Counted from the stretch's first letter, positions 49,651-59,230 are shown. The stretch is 64,000 nt of DNA from Cedecea neteri NBRC 105707 = ATCC 33855 (GCF_001571265.1 NZ_BCTL01000010.1:105478-169477); one strand, 5' to 3'. Numbers and translations: made by a program. The notes: generated from the sequence alone by a model not told the origin.

Positions 49651-50856
49651 ATGTCCGTTTCGCCGAGAAAAGCCTTACAGCTCCGTACCTGGGCCTTGTT
49701 CACCTTCTTCTTCCTTCCAGGCCTGGTGATGGCATCCTGGGCCACGCGCACCCCTGCAATCCGCGATACGCTCAGCGTCTCTACGGCCGGAATGGGCATC
49801 GTATTATTTGGCCTGTCGATAGGATCGATGGGCGGTATTCTCTGTTCCGGCTGGCTGGTGAAACGCTTTGGCACCCGCACCATTATTCGCAGCGGCATGA
49901 CGCTGATGGTCATCGGGATGCTGGTGATGAGCCTTGCGCTTTATCTTGCCTCGCCGGTGCTGTTTGCCTTTGGCCTGGCGCTGCTTGGCAGCGGACTGGG
50001 TTCGTCTGAAGTGGCGATGAACGTCGAAGGTGCCATTATCGAAGGCCTGATGAAGAAAACGGTGCTGCCGATGATGCACGGCTTCTTTAGCCTGGGCACG
50101 CTCGTTGGTGCCGGGATTGGCCTGAGCCTGACCGCGTGGAACGTAGTGTCCTGGGGGCACCTGCTGCTGATTGGCCTGCTGACCATCGCGCCAATTGCCA
50201 TCGCGCTTATCGCCGTGCCGCACGGCGTGGGTAAAGACAACCAGGAGAAAGACGAAGCGCACGAGCCGCATCGCCCGTTTTATAAAGATATTCAGCTATT
50301 GCTGATTGGCTTTGTCGTGCTGGCGATGGCCTTTGCCGAAGGCTCGGCCAACGACTGGCTGCCGCTGTTAATGGTGGACGGGCACGGCTTTAGCCCAACC
50401 TCCGGGTCGCTAATCTACGTTGGCTTTACCCTCGGCATGACGGTCGGGCGCTTCACCGGCGGCTGGTTTATTGACCGCTACAGCCGCGTTATTGTGGTTC
50501 GCGCCTGTGCGATCATGGGCATTATTGGTATCGGCACCATTGTGTTCGTCGACAACGCATTCCTTGCTGGCGTATCGGTGATTCTGTGGGGGCTAGGCAC
50601 CTCTTTAGGCTTCCCGCTGACCATTTCTGCGGCGGGCGATACCGGCCCCGATCCGGCCAGCCGGGTTAGCGTCGTTGCCGCTTCGGGCTACGTCGCCTTT
50701 TTAGTTGGCCCGCCGCTGCTGGGCTTCCTCGGCGAGCACTACGGCCTACGCCAGGCCATGCTGGTCGTGCTGACGTTGATGGTGATTGCGGCGCTGGTTG
50801 CCCGCGCCGTGGCTAAACCAGGGCAATCTTCCAGGCAGACTTTAGAAACTGAATAA
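49651..50856 (+). CDS. ybjJ: MFS transporter YbjJ
   Basis: 401-residue major-facilitator protein with 12 predicted helices. The loop 2-3 motif is present as [19 protein letters not shown], and [19 protein letters not shown] and [14 protein letters not shown] are conserved with E. coli YbjJ. The substrate is unknown. The ATG at 49651 matches the family start; the TTG nine bases earlier is less likely. It is probably cotranscribed with ybjI, which starts right after its stop. Confidence 0.93.
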   Translation: MSVSPRKALQLRTWALFTFFFLPGLVMASWATRTPAIRDTLSVSTAGMGIVLFGLSIGSMGGILCSGWLVKRFGTRTIIRSGMTLMVIGMLVMSLALYLASPVLFAFGLALLGSGLGSSEVAMNVEGAIIEGLMKKTVLPMMHGFFSLGTLVGAGIGLSLTAWNVVSWGHLLLIGLLTIAPIAIALIAVPHGVGKDNQEKDEAHEPHRPFYKDIQLLLIGFVVLAMAFAEGSANDWLPLLMVDGHGFSPTSGSLIYVGFTLGMTVGRFTGGWFIDRYSRVIVVRACAIMGIIGIGTIVFVDNAFLAGVSVILWGLGTSLGFPLTISAAGDTGPDPASRVSVVAASGYVAFLVGPPLLGFLGEHYGLRQAMLVVLTLMVIAALVARAVAKPGQSSRQTLETE

Positions 50857-50867
50857 TGGAGAGTTCA

Positions 50868-51680
50868 ATGAGCATCAAACTGATTGCAGTAGACATGGAC
50901 GGCACTTTTCTTAATGACGAAAAAACCTACAACCGCGAACGCTTTGCGGCGCAATATCAGCAGATGAAAGAGCAAGGCATCCGCTTTGTGGTGGCCAGCG
51001 GGAACCAGTATTTTCAGCTGATCTCCTTCTTTCCGGAAATTGCCCACGAGATCTCTTTCGTGGCCGATAACGGCGGCTGGGTGGTCAGCGAAGGCAAAGA
51101 TCTGTTCAACGGCGAGCTGACCAGACAAGAGTTCAACACGGTGGTGGATCACCTGCTGACCCTGCCACACGTGGAGATCATCGCCTGTGGCAAGCGTAAC
51201 GGCTATACCCTCAACGGCTATGACGACGACTTTAAAGCGCTGGCGGCGAAGTACTACCACCGCCTTGAACACGTGGAAAACTTCTCCGGCCTGGACGATG
51301 TGTTCTTCAAGTTTGCCCTGAACCTGCCGGACAGCCAGCTCGATGAAACCATGGATGCTCTGGGCGCAGAGCTGGAAGGCATTATGGTGCCGGTCACCAG
51401 CGGACACGGCTCTATCGACCTGATTATTCCGGGCATCCATAAAGCTAACGGCCTGCGGATCCTGCAGGAAAAATGGGGCATCCAGGACAGCGAAGTGGTG
51501 ACCTTCGGCGACGGCGGCAACGACATCGAGATGCTAACCCAGGCCCGATATGGATTTGCTATGGCCAACGCACCGGACAAAATCAAACGCATTGCCAGCT
51601 ACCAGGCCGGACACTGCAATCAGCAAGGCGTGCTGGATGTGATCGACAAGATCCTGAAGAAAGAAGCGCCATTTAACTGA
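50868..51680 (+). CDS. ybjI: HAD-family sugar/flavin phosphatase YbjI
   Basis: 270-residue Cof-type HAD phosphatase. The nucleophile motif DMDGTFL is at the N terminus. VASGNQYFQL carries motif II, and FGDGGNDIEML motif IV. E. coli YbjI dephosphorylates 5-amino-6-(5-phosphoribitylamino)uracil and FMN, linking it to riboflavin synthesis. GGAGA lies 6 nt before the chosen ATG; an in-frame ATG at 50856 overlaps the ybjJ stop. Confidence 0.93.
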   Translation: MSIKLIAVDMDGTFLNDEKTYNRERFAAQYQQMKEQGIRFVVASGNQYFQLISFFPEIAHEISFVADNGGWVVSEGKDLFNGELTRQEFNTVVDHLLTLPHVEIIACGKRNGYTLNGYDDDFKALAAKYYHRLEHVENFSGLDDVFFKFALNLPDSQLDETMDALGAELEGIMVPVTSGHGSIDLIIPGIHKANGLRILQEKWGIQDSEVVTFGDGGNDIEMLTQARYGFAMANAPDKIKRIASYQAGHCNQQGVLDVIDKILKKEAPFN

Positions 51681-51698
51681 CAGCCTCTGAGAACAAGA

Positions 51699-52139
51699 AT
51701 GTTAACGATAAGAAAAGCAACCCCGGCGGATTTTGATGCGCTGGCGGAAATCTGGGAGGCGTCCGTTCGCGCCACGCATGATTTTTTACCTGAGGAAAAT
51801 ATCAGGACGTTGAAGCCTCAGGTTCGCGAACTCTATATGCCGCAGATCCCGATGCTGCTGGCATCCGGCAAAACCGGCGAGCCACTGGGCTTTATCGGCT
51901 GTCACGATAATCGGATTGAAATGCTGTTTGTTTCGCCGGAGAGCCGTGGCACGGGCGTGGGTAAGCAGCTTCTGCAGCACGCTATTGAACATTTGCAGGT
52001 CGATGAAGTGGATGTGAACGAACAAAATCCGCAGGGCGTAGGTTTCTATCTGCATATGGGTTTTGCACAGATCGGGCGTTCAGAACTCGACGGTGAAGGG
52101 AATCCTTTCCCTTTGCTGCATTTGAAGCTTAAACGATAG
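51699..52139 (+). CDS. GNAT-family N-acetyltransferase (YjaB-like)
   Basis: 146-residue GNAT enzyme. The acetyl-CoA loop is VSPESRGTGVGKQLL (motif A), after MLFVSPE, and the C-terminal motif is VNEQNPQGVGFYLHMGFAQIGRSE. It resembles E. coli YjaB in length and end motif (NEQN-x-QAVGFY). The substrate is unknown. It follows ybjI by 18 bp. It is not at this locus in E. coli, where ybjH or mdfA-side genes follow. Confidence 0.88.
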   Translation: MLTIRKATPADFDALAEIWEASVRATHDFLPEENIRTLKPQVRELYMPQIPMLLASGKTGEPLGFIGCHDNRIEMLFVSPESRGTGVGKQLLQHAIEHLQVDEVDVNEQNPQGVGFYLHMGFAQIGRSELDGEGNPFPLLHLKLKR

Positions 52140-52160
52140 TTTTATCGCATCGCTTGTTTT

Positions 52161-52195
52161 CCCCCTCTCCCTCAGGGAGAGGGCCGGGGTGAGGG
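52161..52195. repeat. GC-rich intergenic hairpin repeat
   Basis: CCCTCTCCCT and AGGGAGAGGG abut as an inverted repeat, followed by CCGGGGTGAGGG. This word combination recurs between genes in many enteric genomes as a small dispersed repeat. It lies between convergent genes and may also act as a terminator. Confidence 0.55.
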
Positions 52196-52211
52196 CTAAA
52201 TTACTCCCGAT

Positions 52212-53255
52212 TTATGACTGATTCTTGAGCTGTTCCCGGCGATACTCCCCCTGCCGCTCAAGCATCCAGCCCGGATATTCGCGCGGCAGCTCACTCACCG
52301 CATTCAGCCTTTCAAGTTCGTCCGCGCTAAGCTGAACGCCCGTGGCAGCGATATTGTCCTCAAGCTGCTCAATGCGTTTCGCGCCAACGATGACCGTCGT
52401 CACCGCCTGCTGATGCAGCAGCCAGGCCAGCGCAATCTGCGCCACGGATACGCCTTTGACGCCGGCAATGTCACGCATCACATCCACGCAATCAAACGCG
52501 CGCTCCCTGTTGACCGGCGGGAAATCAAACTCCAGGCGGCGGCTCCCGGTTTCGGCTTTACCGTCTCGGTCGTACTTGCCGCTGAGCAGCCCGCCCGCGA
52601 GCGGACTCCACACCATCAGGCCGACGCCTTCACTTTGCATCATCGGCACCAGCTCTCGCTCCAGATCGCGCCCGGCAAGGGTGTAATAAGCCTGCAAAGA
52701 GGCAAAGCGCGCAAGCCCCAGACGTTCGGAGATCCCGAGAGCCTTCATGATCTGCCAGGCTGCCCAGTTGGAAACGCCGATGTAGCGTACCAGCCCTTGC
52801 TGCACCAGCGAATCCAGCGCCCGTAGCGTTTCTTCTATCGGCGTTGCGGGGTCAAAGCCGTGCAGTTGGTACAGGTCGATATAGTCGAGCTGCAGCCGCT
52901 GCAGGCTCTCTTTGACGCTGTTCAGAAGATGGTAGCGCGATGAGCCCCGGGAGTTCGGCCCGGCGGTGCCGGTTTCGCCAAAGGCTTTGGTGGCCACCAC
53001 CACATTCTCACGCGGCACGTTAAGGTTTTTCAGCGCCTGGCCGGTGATAATTTCCGAGCGTCCGCCGGAGTACACGTTAGCCGTATCAATAAAGTTAATC
53101 CCGGCGTCCAGGGCGCTCCCGACCAGCCTGTCGGCATCGTTTTGCGCAAGCTGGCCTATTTTTCCCCAGATACCGTCTTCACCACCAAAGGTCATGGTGC
53201 CCAGGCAAAGCTCTGAAACAAACAGGCCGGTATTCCCTAATTTTTTATAACGCAT
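52212..53255 (-). CDS. Aldo/keto reductase family protein
   Basis: 347-residue NADPH-dependent oxidoreductase of the AKR superfamily. The catalytic tetrad is present: Asp and Tyr in FIDTANVYSGG, Lys in VVATKAFG and His in YQLHGFDP. Nucleotide-binding segments near the C terminus include VWSPLAGGLLSG and VIVGAKRIEQLEDN. The physiological substrate is unknown. It has no recalled counterpart at this E. coli position. Confidence 0.9.
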   Translation of the reverse strand: MRYKKLGNTGLFVSELCLGTMTFGGEDGIWGKIGQLAQNDADRLVGSALDAGINFIDTANVYSGGRSEIITGQALKNLNVPRENVVVATKAFGETGTAGPNSRGSSRYHLLNSVKESLQRLQLDYIDLYQLHGFDPATPIEETLRALDSLVQQGLVRYIGVSNWAAWQIMKALGISERLGLARFASLQAYYTLAGRDLERELVPMMQSEGVGLMVWSPLAGGLLSGKYDRDGKAETGSRRLEFDFPPVNRERAFDCVDVMRDIAGVKGVSVAQIALAWLLHQQAVTTVIVGAKRIEQLEDNIAATGVQLSADELERLNAVSELPREYPGWMLERQGEYRREQLKNQS

Positions 53256-53378
53256 AGCGGTACCTCGTGGTCAGTATTTCAGGAAGGAAGAGTGCGGACT
53301 GCCAGTTATACGCGTCGCGCGAGGTTCTGGAATGGGGGATTTCTGCTCATTCCTTGCCTGTTTCTGCCTGACCATGCG

Positions 53379-54491
53379 TTAACGCAAAAGCAGTAATAAG
53401 CCGTAGCCGACCAGCGCGGCCCAAAGCAGCATAGGGAGAGAATAGAGATGGAAGCGCCACCAGATGCGGCGATCGTTCGCCATACGCAGGGCGATCAGAT
53501 TAGCCAGCGAACCCGGCAACAGTCCAAAACCGCCGATATTGACCGCAAAGGCCAGCAGCAGCGAGGCGGGTACATAGTTCAGCAATAAAATAGTGGCTGG
53601 AACATTACTGATAAACTGCGAAAGCAAAATACCAAGACCAAACAACTCGCCAGAAGAGAGCTGCGCCACGCCCTGAAGAGAGTGCTGCAGCACCGGCAGT
53701 TGAGTAATGAGGTGAACGTCAATAAACATCGCCACAAACACCACCAGCAGGCTCCAGTCAATGCTGAGCAGCACTTTGCGCGCCAGCCCCAGGAACCCAA
53801 GCGCAATCAGCCCCAGCCCCCAGAGTTCAAGCTTCAACTCCAGCGCGAGAATAAACACGATATAAAACGCCAGGCAGCACCAGACCAGCTTAGGCTGCCA
53901 GCGGTTTTCATTCACTTCGCCGTGGTAGCTCAACGGTTTGGGTTTGAAGCAGATCCACGCCAGTATCAGCAGGCTGGCGATCATTGCCAGTGCCAGCGGT
54001 GCCATCTGCCAGGTAAACGCGCCAAAAGAGATCCCGGAATGCCCCCACAGTAAGATGTTCTGCGGGTTACCGATAGGCGTAAGCAAAGAGCCGGCATTGA
54101 CCGCCAGCGCCTCAAAAATAATCAGTTTACTGGCCGGTACGGAACAGAGTTTTTTCAGCGTGATGGTCAGCGGAACGATGATAAACAGCGCAACATCGTT
54201 AGTCAGGAAAGTCGACAGAACCGCCGCCGCCGCAACCATGAACAGCGCCAGCTGCCGCTCGTTGGCGAAACGCGCCACCATCTTGCGGCCCAGCACGTCG
54301 AAATACCCGCTCAGCTCCACGCCTTTGGTCAACATCATCAGCCCGGTCAGCGTAATAATGGTGTGCCAGTCGATAGCCGCGGGCCACAAAGCCGGGCGGA
54401 ACGGCACCGCCAGGCTCAGGGCGACGCCGATTAACAACAATAAATGCAGGAATCGATCGCGCAGGAACGGCTGCGCCAGACGCAGCAGCAT
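53379..54491 (-). CDS. ybiR: Anion permease YbiR
   Basis: 370-residue inner-membrane protein of the ArsB/NhaD or citrate-type permease superfamily, with about ten hydrophobic segments. Repeated hairpin motifs include LSTFLTNDVALFIIVPLT and QFISNVPATILLLNYVP. The substrate is unknown. Its start is 2 bp after the mntR stop, giving an mntR-ybiR operon as in E. coli. Confidence 0.9.
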   Translation of the reverse strand: MLLRLAQPFLRDRFLHLLLLIGVALSLAVPFRPALWPAAIDWHTIITLTGLMMLTKGVELSGYFDVLGRKMVARFANERQLALFMVAAAAVLSTFLTNDVALFIIVPLTITLKKLCSVPASKLIIFEALAVNAGSLLTPIGNPQNILLWGHSGISFGAFTWQMAPLALAMIASLLILAWICFKPKPLSYHGEVNENRWQPKLVWCCLAFYIVFILALELKLELWGLGLIALGFLGLARKVLLSIDWSLLVVFVAMFIDVHLITQLPVLQHSLQGVAQLSSGELFGLGILLSQFISNVPATILLLNYVPASLLLAFAVNIGGFGLLPGSLANLIALRMANDRRIWWRFHLYSLPMLLWAALVGYGLLLLLR

Positions 54492-54493
54492 GT

Positions 54494-54961
54494 TTAGCCG
54501 ATACCCCGCTCTGCGCTGAATTTACGGAAAGCTTCCAGCGTCTCTTCGCTGACGTGGTGCTCCACACCTTCGGCGTCAATGCGCGCGGTCTCCGGGCTGA
54601 TGCCCAGCGCGAGAAAGAAGTTTTCAACGATTTGATGGCGCTCGCGGCTTTGCTGCGCCAGTTTTTCCCCTTCCGGCGTTAAAAAGACCCCACGCCACGG
54701 AATTTGCTCAATCAGGCCAACGGATGCAAGACGCTTAAGCATCTTCGCCACGGTCGGCTGGGAAACGCCCAGACGAGCGGCCATATCCACCTGGCGTACT
54801 TCACCCACTTCATGAATCAAATCCGAAATCAGCTCAACGTAATCATCAATTAACTCGCGGCGATGCGCTTCGCGTACCTGCCTGAAGCCCTCAACATGCT
54901 CTTCAATATTCGGTAATGGCGTCACTTTTTCGCTGTTCTTTTGCCCTACCCGACGGCTCAT
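54494..54961 (-). CDS. mntR: Manganese-responsive regulator MntR
   Basis: 155-residue DtxR-family repressor activated by Mn2+. An N-terminal winged helix (about 35-95) has [21 protein letters not shown]. The metal and dimerisation part contains [13 protein letters not shown] and [15 protein letters not shown], with the His and Glu ligands of the family. The N-terminal extension is typical of enteric MntR. It is divergent from mntS, with two MntR-type palindromes nearby. Confidence 0.95.
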   Translation of the reverse strand: MSRRVGQKNSEKVTPLPNIEEHVEGFRQVREAHRRELIDDYVELISDLIHEVGEVRQVDMAARLGVSQPTVAKMLKRLASVGLIEQIPWRGVFLTPEGEKLAQQSRERHQIVENFFLALGISPETARIDAEGVEHHVSEETLEAFRKFSAERGIG

Positions 54962-55051
54962 AGTGCTTCCTCTTCCAGTGGCGCGGCGTCGTCATCTGAC
55001 GACGGAAGGCTTTATTGTAAACCAGCATTGCTCATCCACAAAAAATTAACG

Positions 55052-55087
55052 AAATAGCCGTGGCTATAAAATATAGCCTGTGCTATA
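55052..55087. promoter_or_regulatory. Two tandem MntR-box-like palindromes
   Basis: ATAGCC-GT-GGCTAT (55054-55067) and ATAGC-CTGT-GCTAT (55073-55086) start 19 bp apart, just before mntS. Both resemble the E. coli MntR site AAACATAGCCTTTGCTATGTTT. Repression of mntS, and possibly control of mntR, is expected when Mn is high. Confidence 0.8.
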
Positions 55088-55151
55088 CCTGTATGTAATC
55101 CAGTCAGACGCGTTTACGGAAAAACGGTCGTACGGCTAACAGGAGGACGCT

Positions 55152-55280
55152 ATGAACGAATTCAAGAGGTGCATCAACGTGTTTTCACAATCTCCCTTCC
55201 AGGTACGCTTAATGCTGCTGAACATGATTTGTGAGTGGGTTGTCGGCAAACCCCAGCAGAAAGAAGAAAAACAGCAATAA
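55152..55280 (+). CDS. mntS: Small manganese-chaperone-like protein MntS
   Basis: 42-residue protein starting MNEFKRCINVFSQSPF and ending KPQQKEEKQQ, collinear with E. coli MntS (MNEFKRCMRVFSHSPFK...). It is a small basic/hydrophobic protein reported to raise free intracellular manganese by inhibiting MntP export or acting as a chaperone. AACAGGAGGAC gives a perfect ribosome-binding site. The gene was historically the RybA RNA. MntR sites lie upstream and a terminator follows immediately. Confidence 0.95.
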   Translation: MNEFKRCINVFSQSPFQVRLMLLNMICEWVVGKPQQKEEKQQ

Positions 55281-55312
55281 CGCCAGGCCCGCCGCCTGGC
55301 GATTTTGTTTAG
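55281..55312 (+). terminator. Terminator after mntS
   Basis: CGCCAGGC and GCCTGGCG form an 8-bp stem with a 5-nt loop, followed by ATTTTGTTT, starting right after the stop codon. Confidence 0.88.
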
Positions 55313-55600
55313 CGTTCCACGCTAACGATCATTCTTTTGTCATAATCCCCCTGCAAAATCCCCGTTAATGGCTACTCTGGCCGAGCTTTAACCCCATCAT
55401 TTGTCGGATTTGCAATCAGCTTCGCAAAACCGCGCTCTGTTATCAGTTGATATTCTTATCTTACGGCTCTATCTTCTTGCAGCCCTGCACATGAAGCGGC
55501 TCGCAGATGCGGTGCAATTCCCCTTCGTTTCCGTCTGTCAGGCAGGCTCTACCCTTATCGCCAGGGTCACCGCATGGCGTTTTGCAAGACCATAATAAAG
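55311..55600. promoter_or_regulatory. ybiP upstream region
   Basis: 290 bp with no supported gene. It presumably contains the ybiP promoter and leader. A 64-codon open frame at 55401-55595 has no ribosome-binding site and no homology I recognise. Confidence 0.35.
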
Positions 55601-57184
55601 ATGAATGTAACGGTTAAAGACACCCTGACTGCTCGCGGAATCGTGTTGAATCCGTGGGCTGGTTTCTATTTTTTGCAGTCTCTATTGATCAACTTTGCGC
55701 TGGGCTATGCCTTCAGCCTGATTTACGCCATCGCCTTTAGCTGCGTACTTATGCTGCTGTGGCGCACGGCTCCACGCGCCCAGAAAGCCCTGCTTGGGCT
55801 TTGCAGTCTCGTGGCGGCAATGTACTTCCCGTTTGGCCAGGCCTACGGCTCACCCAACTTCAATACTCTGCTGGCGCTGCACTCAACCAACTTTGAAGAA
55901 TCCACGGAAATCATGACTATCTTCCCGTGGTACAGCTACGTGGTTTCTCTCTTTATTCTCGCCCTCGGCGTGATGGCGCTGCGCCGCAAACGTGAAGAAA
56001 AACGTCCCTGGGGTCATTTCGATAGCTTATGTCTGGCCGTCAGCGTGGTCTGTTTTTTTGTCACGCCGGTCACCAACCTCGCCTACGGCGGCGTATTTAA
56101 ATTTAAAGATACCGGCTACCCGGTTGTGCGCTTCGTAAAAGATGTCGTAGTCAACAACCACGAAGTCATCGAAGAGCAAGCCCGCATGAAGGCGCTTTCA
56201 CAGCAAAAAGACTCCTGGAACGTGCTGTCGGTGCAGCCTAAATACCACACCTATGTGGTGGTGATTGGCGAAAGCGCTCGCCGTGATGCGCTGGGTGCCT
56301 TTGGCGGCCACTGGGACAACACCCCCTTCGCAAGCCAGGTAAAAGGCAATCTGTTTATGGATTACGTCTCCGCCAGCGGCTCAACCCAAAAATCGCTGGG
56401 GCTGACGCTGAACCGCGTCGTGGACGGTAAACCTCAATATCAGGACAATTTTGTGACCCTGGCAAACCGCGCGGGCTTCCAGACCTGGTGGTTCTCAAAC
56501 CAGGGGCAGATAGGCGAATACGATACCGCCATTGCCAGTATCGCCAAACGCGCGGACGAAGTGCAGTTCCTGAAAAATGGGGATTTTGAGGCGGATAAAA
56601 ACACCCGAGATGAAGCTCTGTTAAAGATGACGGCTCAGGTTTTTGCCACTCAGCGCAACACACCGCAGCTGATTGTGCTGCATTTGATGGGCTCTCACCC
56701 GCAGGCCTGCGATCGTACTCAGGGCAAATACAAAGATTTTGTGCAGTCTAAAGAGACGTCCTGCTATCTCTACAGCATGACGCAAACCGACGACTTGCTA
56801 AAACAGCTTTATCTGCAGTTGCAAAACACCGGCAACACCTTCTCAATGGTCTATTTCTCTGACCACGGGCTGGCGTTCAAAGAGCGCGGTACCGACGTGC
56901 AATATCTGGCGCACGACGATAAGTTCCAGCAGAATTTCCAGGTGCCGTTTATGGTGCTGTCGAGCGATGACACCACGCACCGGCTAATCAAAGCCCGCCG
57001 CAGCGCCAATGATTTCCTCAACTTCTTCTCTGCATGGACGGGGATTAAGGCGAAAGAGCTTACGCCGAAGTACAAGTTTATCTCCGAGCAAAAAGCCGGG
57101 CTGGTCTGGATAACCAACTTCAACCTGAAAAAAGTGGACTATACTCATCTGCAGACGGATATGTTTGAGACCAGGACTCGCTAA
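55601..57184 (+). CDS. ybiP: Phosphoethanolamine transferase-like membrane protein YbiP
   Basis: 527-residue inner-membrane protein of the alkaline-phosphatase-like superfamily (EptA/CptA relatives). Four to five N-terminal transmembrane helices fill about residues 10-165. The periplasmic catalytic domain includes VVVIGESARRDALGAFG and SGSTQKSLGLTLNR (nucleophile Thr/Ser region), then HLMGSHPQACDR and VYFSDHGLAFKERG. The lipid or glycan substrate is unproven. The start MNVTVKDTL matches E. coli YbiP; the ribosome-binding site is weak. Confidence 0.9.
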   Translation: MNVTVKDTLTARGIVLNPWAGFYFLQSLLINFALGYAFSLIYAIAFSCVLMLLWRTAPRAQKALLGLCSLVAAMYFPFGQAYGSPNFNTLLALHSTNFEESTEIMTIFPWYSYVVSLFILALGVMALRRKREEKRPWGHFDSLCLAVSVVCFFVTPVTNLAYGGVFKFKDTGYPVVRFVKDVVVNNHEVIEEQARMKALSQQKDSWNVLSVQPKYHTYVVVIGESARRDALGAFGGHWDNTPFASQVKGNLFMDYVSASGSTQKSLGLTLNRVVDGKPQYQDNFVTLANRAGFQTWWFSNQGQIGEYDTAIASIAKRADEVQFLKNGDFEADKNTRDEALLKMTAQVFATQRNTPQLIVLHLMGSHPQACDRTQGKYKDFVQSKETSCYLYSMTQTDDLLKQLYLQLQNTGNTFSMVYFSDHGLAFKERGTDVQYLAHDDKFQQNFQVPFMVLSSDDTTHRLIKARRSANDFLNFFSAWTGIKAKELTPKYKFISEQKAGLVWITNFNLKKVDYTHLQTDMFETRTR

Positions 57185-57203
57185 CTTCAGTCGGTTTACC
57201 GAT

Positions 57204-57236
57204 AAAAAAAATCCGCCACTTGGGCGGATTTTTTAT
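57204..57236. terminator. Bidirectional terminator ybiP / ompX
   Basis: AAAAAATCCGCC (57206-57217), loop ACTTG and GGCGGATTTTTT (57223-57234) make a 12-bp stem with A and T ends between the convergent genes. Confidence 0.9.
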
Positions 57237-57255
57237 TTCTATCCCGGAAGGGATA

Positions 57256-57765
57256 TTAGAAGCGGTAACCTACGCCAGCGATCCAGGTGCCAACGTCAAC
57301 GCTACGAATACGGCTCTGCTCGTAGGAGAAGTCCAGAGCAACGTTTTCAATTGGGTTGAACTGCAGGCCAGCACCGTAGGAGAAGCCGTAGTCGCTAACG
57401 GAATCGTGAGCAGCTGGGTATTCAGTTGCCTGGAATTTACCGTAGCCAACACCGACTACACCGTAGATGCTTGCCCAGTCGTTGATGCGGTAAGCTGGAC
57501 CAGCGGTGATACCGTAGTACTGGCCTTTGGTGTAAACGCCGTCAGAAGTGTCGCTTTTCTGGGTGTAGGTGAAGGAGCCGATGTAGCCCAGCGGGGTATC
57601 ATTTTCGTAACGGTATTTCAGGTTGAAACCGCCAGCTTTGTTAGCAACGCCCTGCATATCGCTCTGAGCATAACCACCGGTTACGGTGCTGGTTGCTGCA
57701 GATGCGGTACCTACGGAGACGGCCAGTACACAGGCCAGTGCTGAAAGACATGCAATTTTTTTCAT
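57256..57765 (-). CDS. ompX: Outer-membrane protein OmpX
   Basis: 169-residue eight-stranded beta-barrel. A signal peptide (MKKIACLSALACVLAVSVGT, then ASA) precedes ATSTVTGGYAQSDMQG. Conserved barrel strands include GGFNLKYRYE, YYGITAGPAYRINDWASIYG and the C-terminal WIAGVGYRF. ATG with a GAGGTGG ribosome-binding site is chosen over one three codons upstream. Loops differ slightly in length from E. coli. Confidence 0.96.
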   Translation of the reverse strand: MKKIACLSALACVLAVSVGTASAATSTVTGGYAQSDMQGVANKAGGFNLKYRYENDTPLGYIGSFTYTQKSDTSDGVYTKGQYYGITAGPAYRINDWASIYGVVGVGYGKFQATEYPAAHDSVSDYGFSYGAGLQFNPIENVALDFSYEQSRIRSVDVGTWIAGVGYRF

Positions 57766-58136
57766 AATATCCACCTCAAATGTGCTTCAAGTAAGTCCTA
57801 AGTTTTAAATATAACAAAACCATGACAGAAACTCTTCGCCAATTGTGTTGTCTAACGAACCTTTTCATGTAACATAACATTTCCACTACATGTTAACTTA
57901 CTAAAAAACCAGAGGAATAAGGCCATACGACGGCAAATATTAACCCCTTTAACAACGTCGTCATTCAGATAATTCTGGAATTATTTTTGACACAAACTGA
58001 CAAAAGTGCCCCGATCGTACTCCACGTCATGAGAATTTTTCTTAATGAAAGTTCAACCACCCATAACTTAATCCTTTAGACTGGGCTGACTTTTATTTTC
58101 TTGACCAAATACAGACAAATACTGACAAGGTACAGG
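57766..58136. promoter_or_regulatory. Divergent ompX-rhtA region
   Basis: 371 bp, AT-rich, without a recognisable gene. It holds the long ompX leader, a common target of sRNAs in enterics, and the rhtA promoter. No specific operator was identified. Confidence 0.4.
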
Positions 58137-59024
58137 ATGCCGCAAACCTCCCGTAATATGCCGCGCTGGCTGCCCATCGTAGTTCTGCTTATTGCCATGA
58201 CGTCGATTCAGAGCGGCGCTTCGCTGGCTAAATCATTATTCCCGCTAATAGGTCCTCAGGGCGTGACTTCGCTACGTCTGTTTCTGGGAACGCTAATCCT
58301 TGTGGTGATTTTTAAGCCCTGGCGTCTGCGCTTTAAGCCAGAACAACGTTTACCTCTGTTGCTTTACGGGCTGGCGCTGGGCAGCATGAATTATCTCTTT
58401 TATGTCTCGCTGCGTACCGTGCCGCTGGGCATTGCTGTGGCGCTCGAATTTACCGGGCCGCTAGCCGTCGCGCTATTCGCTTCACGCCGGGCGGTGGATT
58501 TTATCTGGGTGGTGCTGGCGGTTGCCGGACTGTGGTTCCTGCTCCCGTTGGGTCAGGACATCTCCCATGTTGACCTTGCTGGCGCCGCCTATGCGCTGGG
58601 GGCGGGTGCCTGTTGGGCGGTCTATATTATTGCCGGGCAAAAAGCGGGCGCTGAGCACGGCCCGGCCACGGTCGCGTTTGGGTCTCTGATTGCGGCCATT
58701 ATTTTTGTGCCACTGGGCGCCTGGGAAGCCAGCAGCTCGCTGCTGCAGTGGTCGCTGCTGCCCGTCGGCCTGGCGATTGCCGTGCTTTCAACGGCGCTGC
58801 CCTACTCGCTGGAAATGATTGCGTTAACCCGGCTACCAACCCGCACCTTTGGCACGCTGATGAGCCTGGAACCCGGCCTCGCGGCGCTGTCAGGTATGCT
58901 GTTCCTCGGCGAACATCTGACGCTGGTGCAATGGCTGGCGTTGCTCTCCATCATCGCGGCTTCAGTGGGTTCAACGCTGACCATGAAGCGCGAAACGCAG
59001 CTTAAAAATGTCGACATAAATTAA
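58137..59024 (+). CDS. rhtA: Threonine/homoserine exporter RhtA
   Basis: 295-residue EamA-family exporter of threonine and homoserine, with ten predicted helices in two inverted halves. Family motifs include SLAKSLFPLIG, GIAVALEFTGPLAVALF and ALPYSLEMIALTRLPTRTFGTLMSLEP. The start MPQTSRNMPRW is chosen by E. coli length and AAGG upstream; an in-frame ATG 36 bp earlier is possible. Confidence 0.95.
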   Translation: MPQTSRNMPRWLPIVVLLIAMTSIQSGASLAKSLFPLIGPQGVTSLRLFLGTLILVVIFKPWRLRFKPEQRLPLLLYGLALGSMNYLFYVSLRTVPLGIAVALEFTGPLAVALFASRRAVDFIWVVLAVAGLWFLLPLGQDISHVDLAGAAYALGAGACWAVYIIAGQKAGAEHGPATVAFGSLIAAIIFVPLGAWEASSSLLQWSLLPVGLAIAVLSTALPYSLEMIALTRLPTRTFGTLMSLEPGLAALSGMLFLGEHLTLVQWLALLSIIAASVGSTLTMKRETQLKNVDIN

Positions 59025-59038
59025 TCCGTCGCCCTTCA

Positions 59039-59067
59039 TTTAATGCGGTGATAATTACCGCATTAAA
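59039..59067. terminator. Inverted repeat after rhtA
   Basis: TTTAATGCGGT (59039-59049) and ACCGCATTAAA (59057-59067) pair perfectly over 11 bp with a 7-nt loop. Termination is plausible, although the T run after it is weak. Confidence 0.6.
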
Positions 59068-59230
59068 TGATTTACTCGCAATCAAGCACTTATATTTTGT
59101 CCACTCTGTAATACTCAATAAGAATTATTTTCTTTTCGCCGTCATATTTATTCATTCTTTTTGACACAAATTTGAAAGTAAAGATAACCCACTGTTCCAC
59201 AATGCATTTACTTTTACCATTTTCCTCTCG

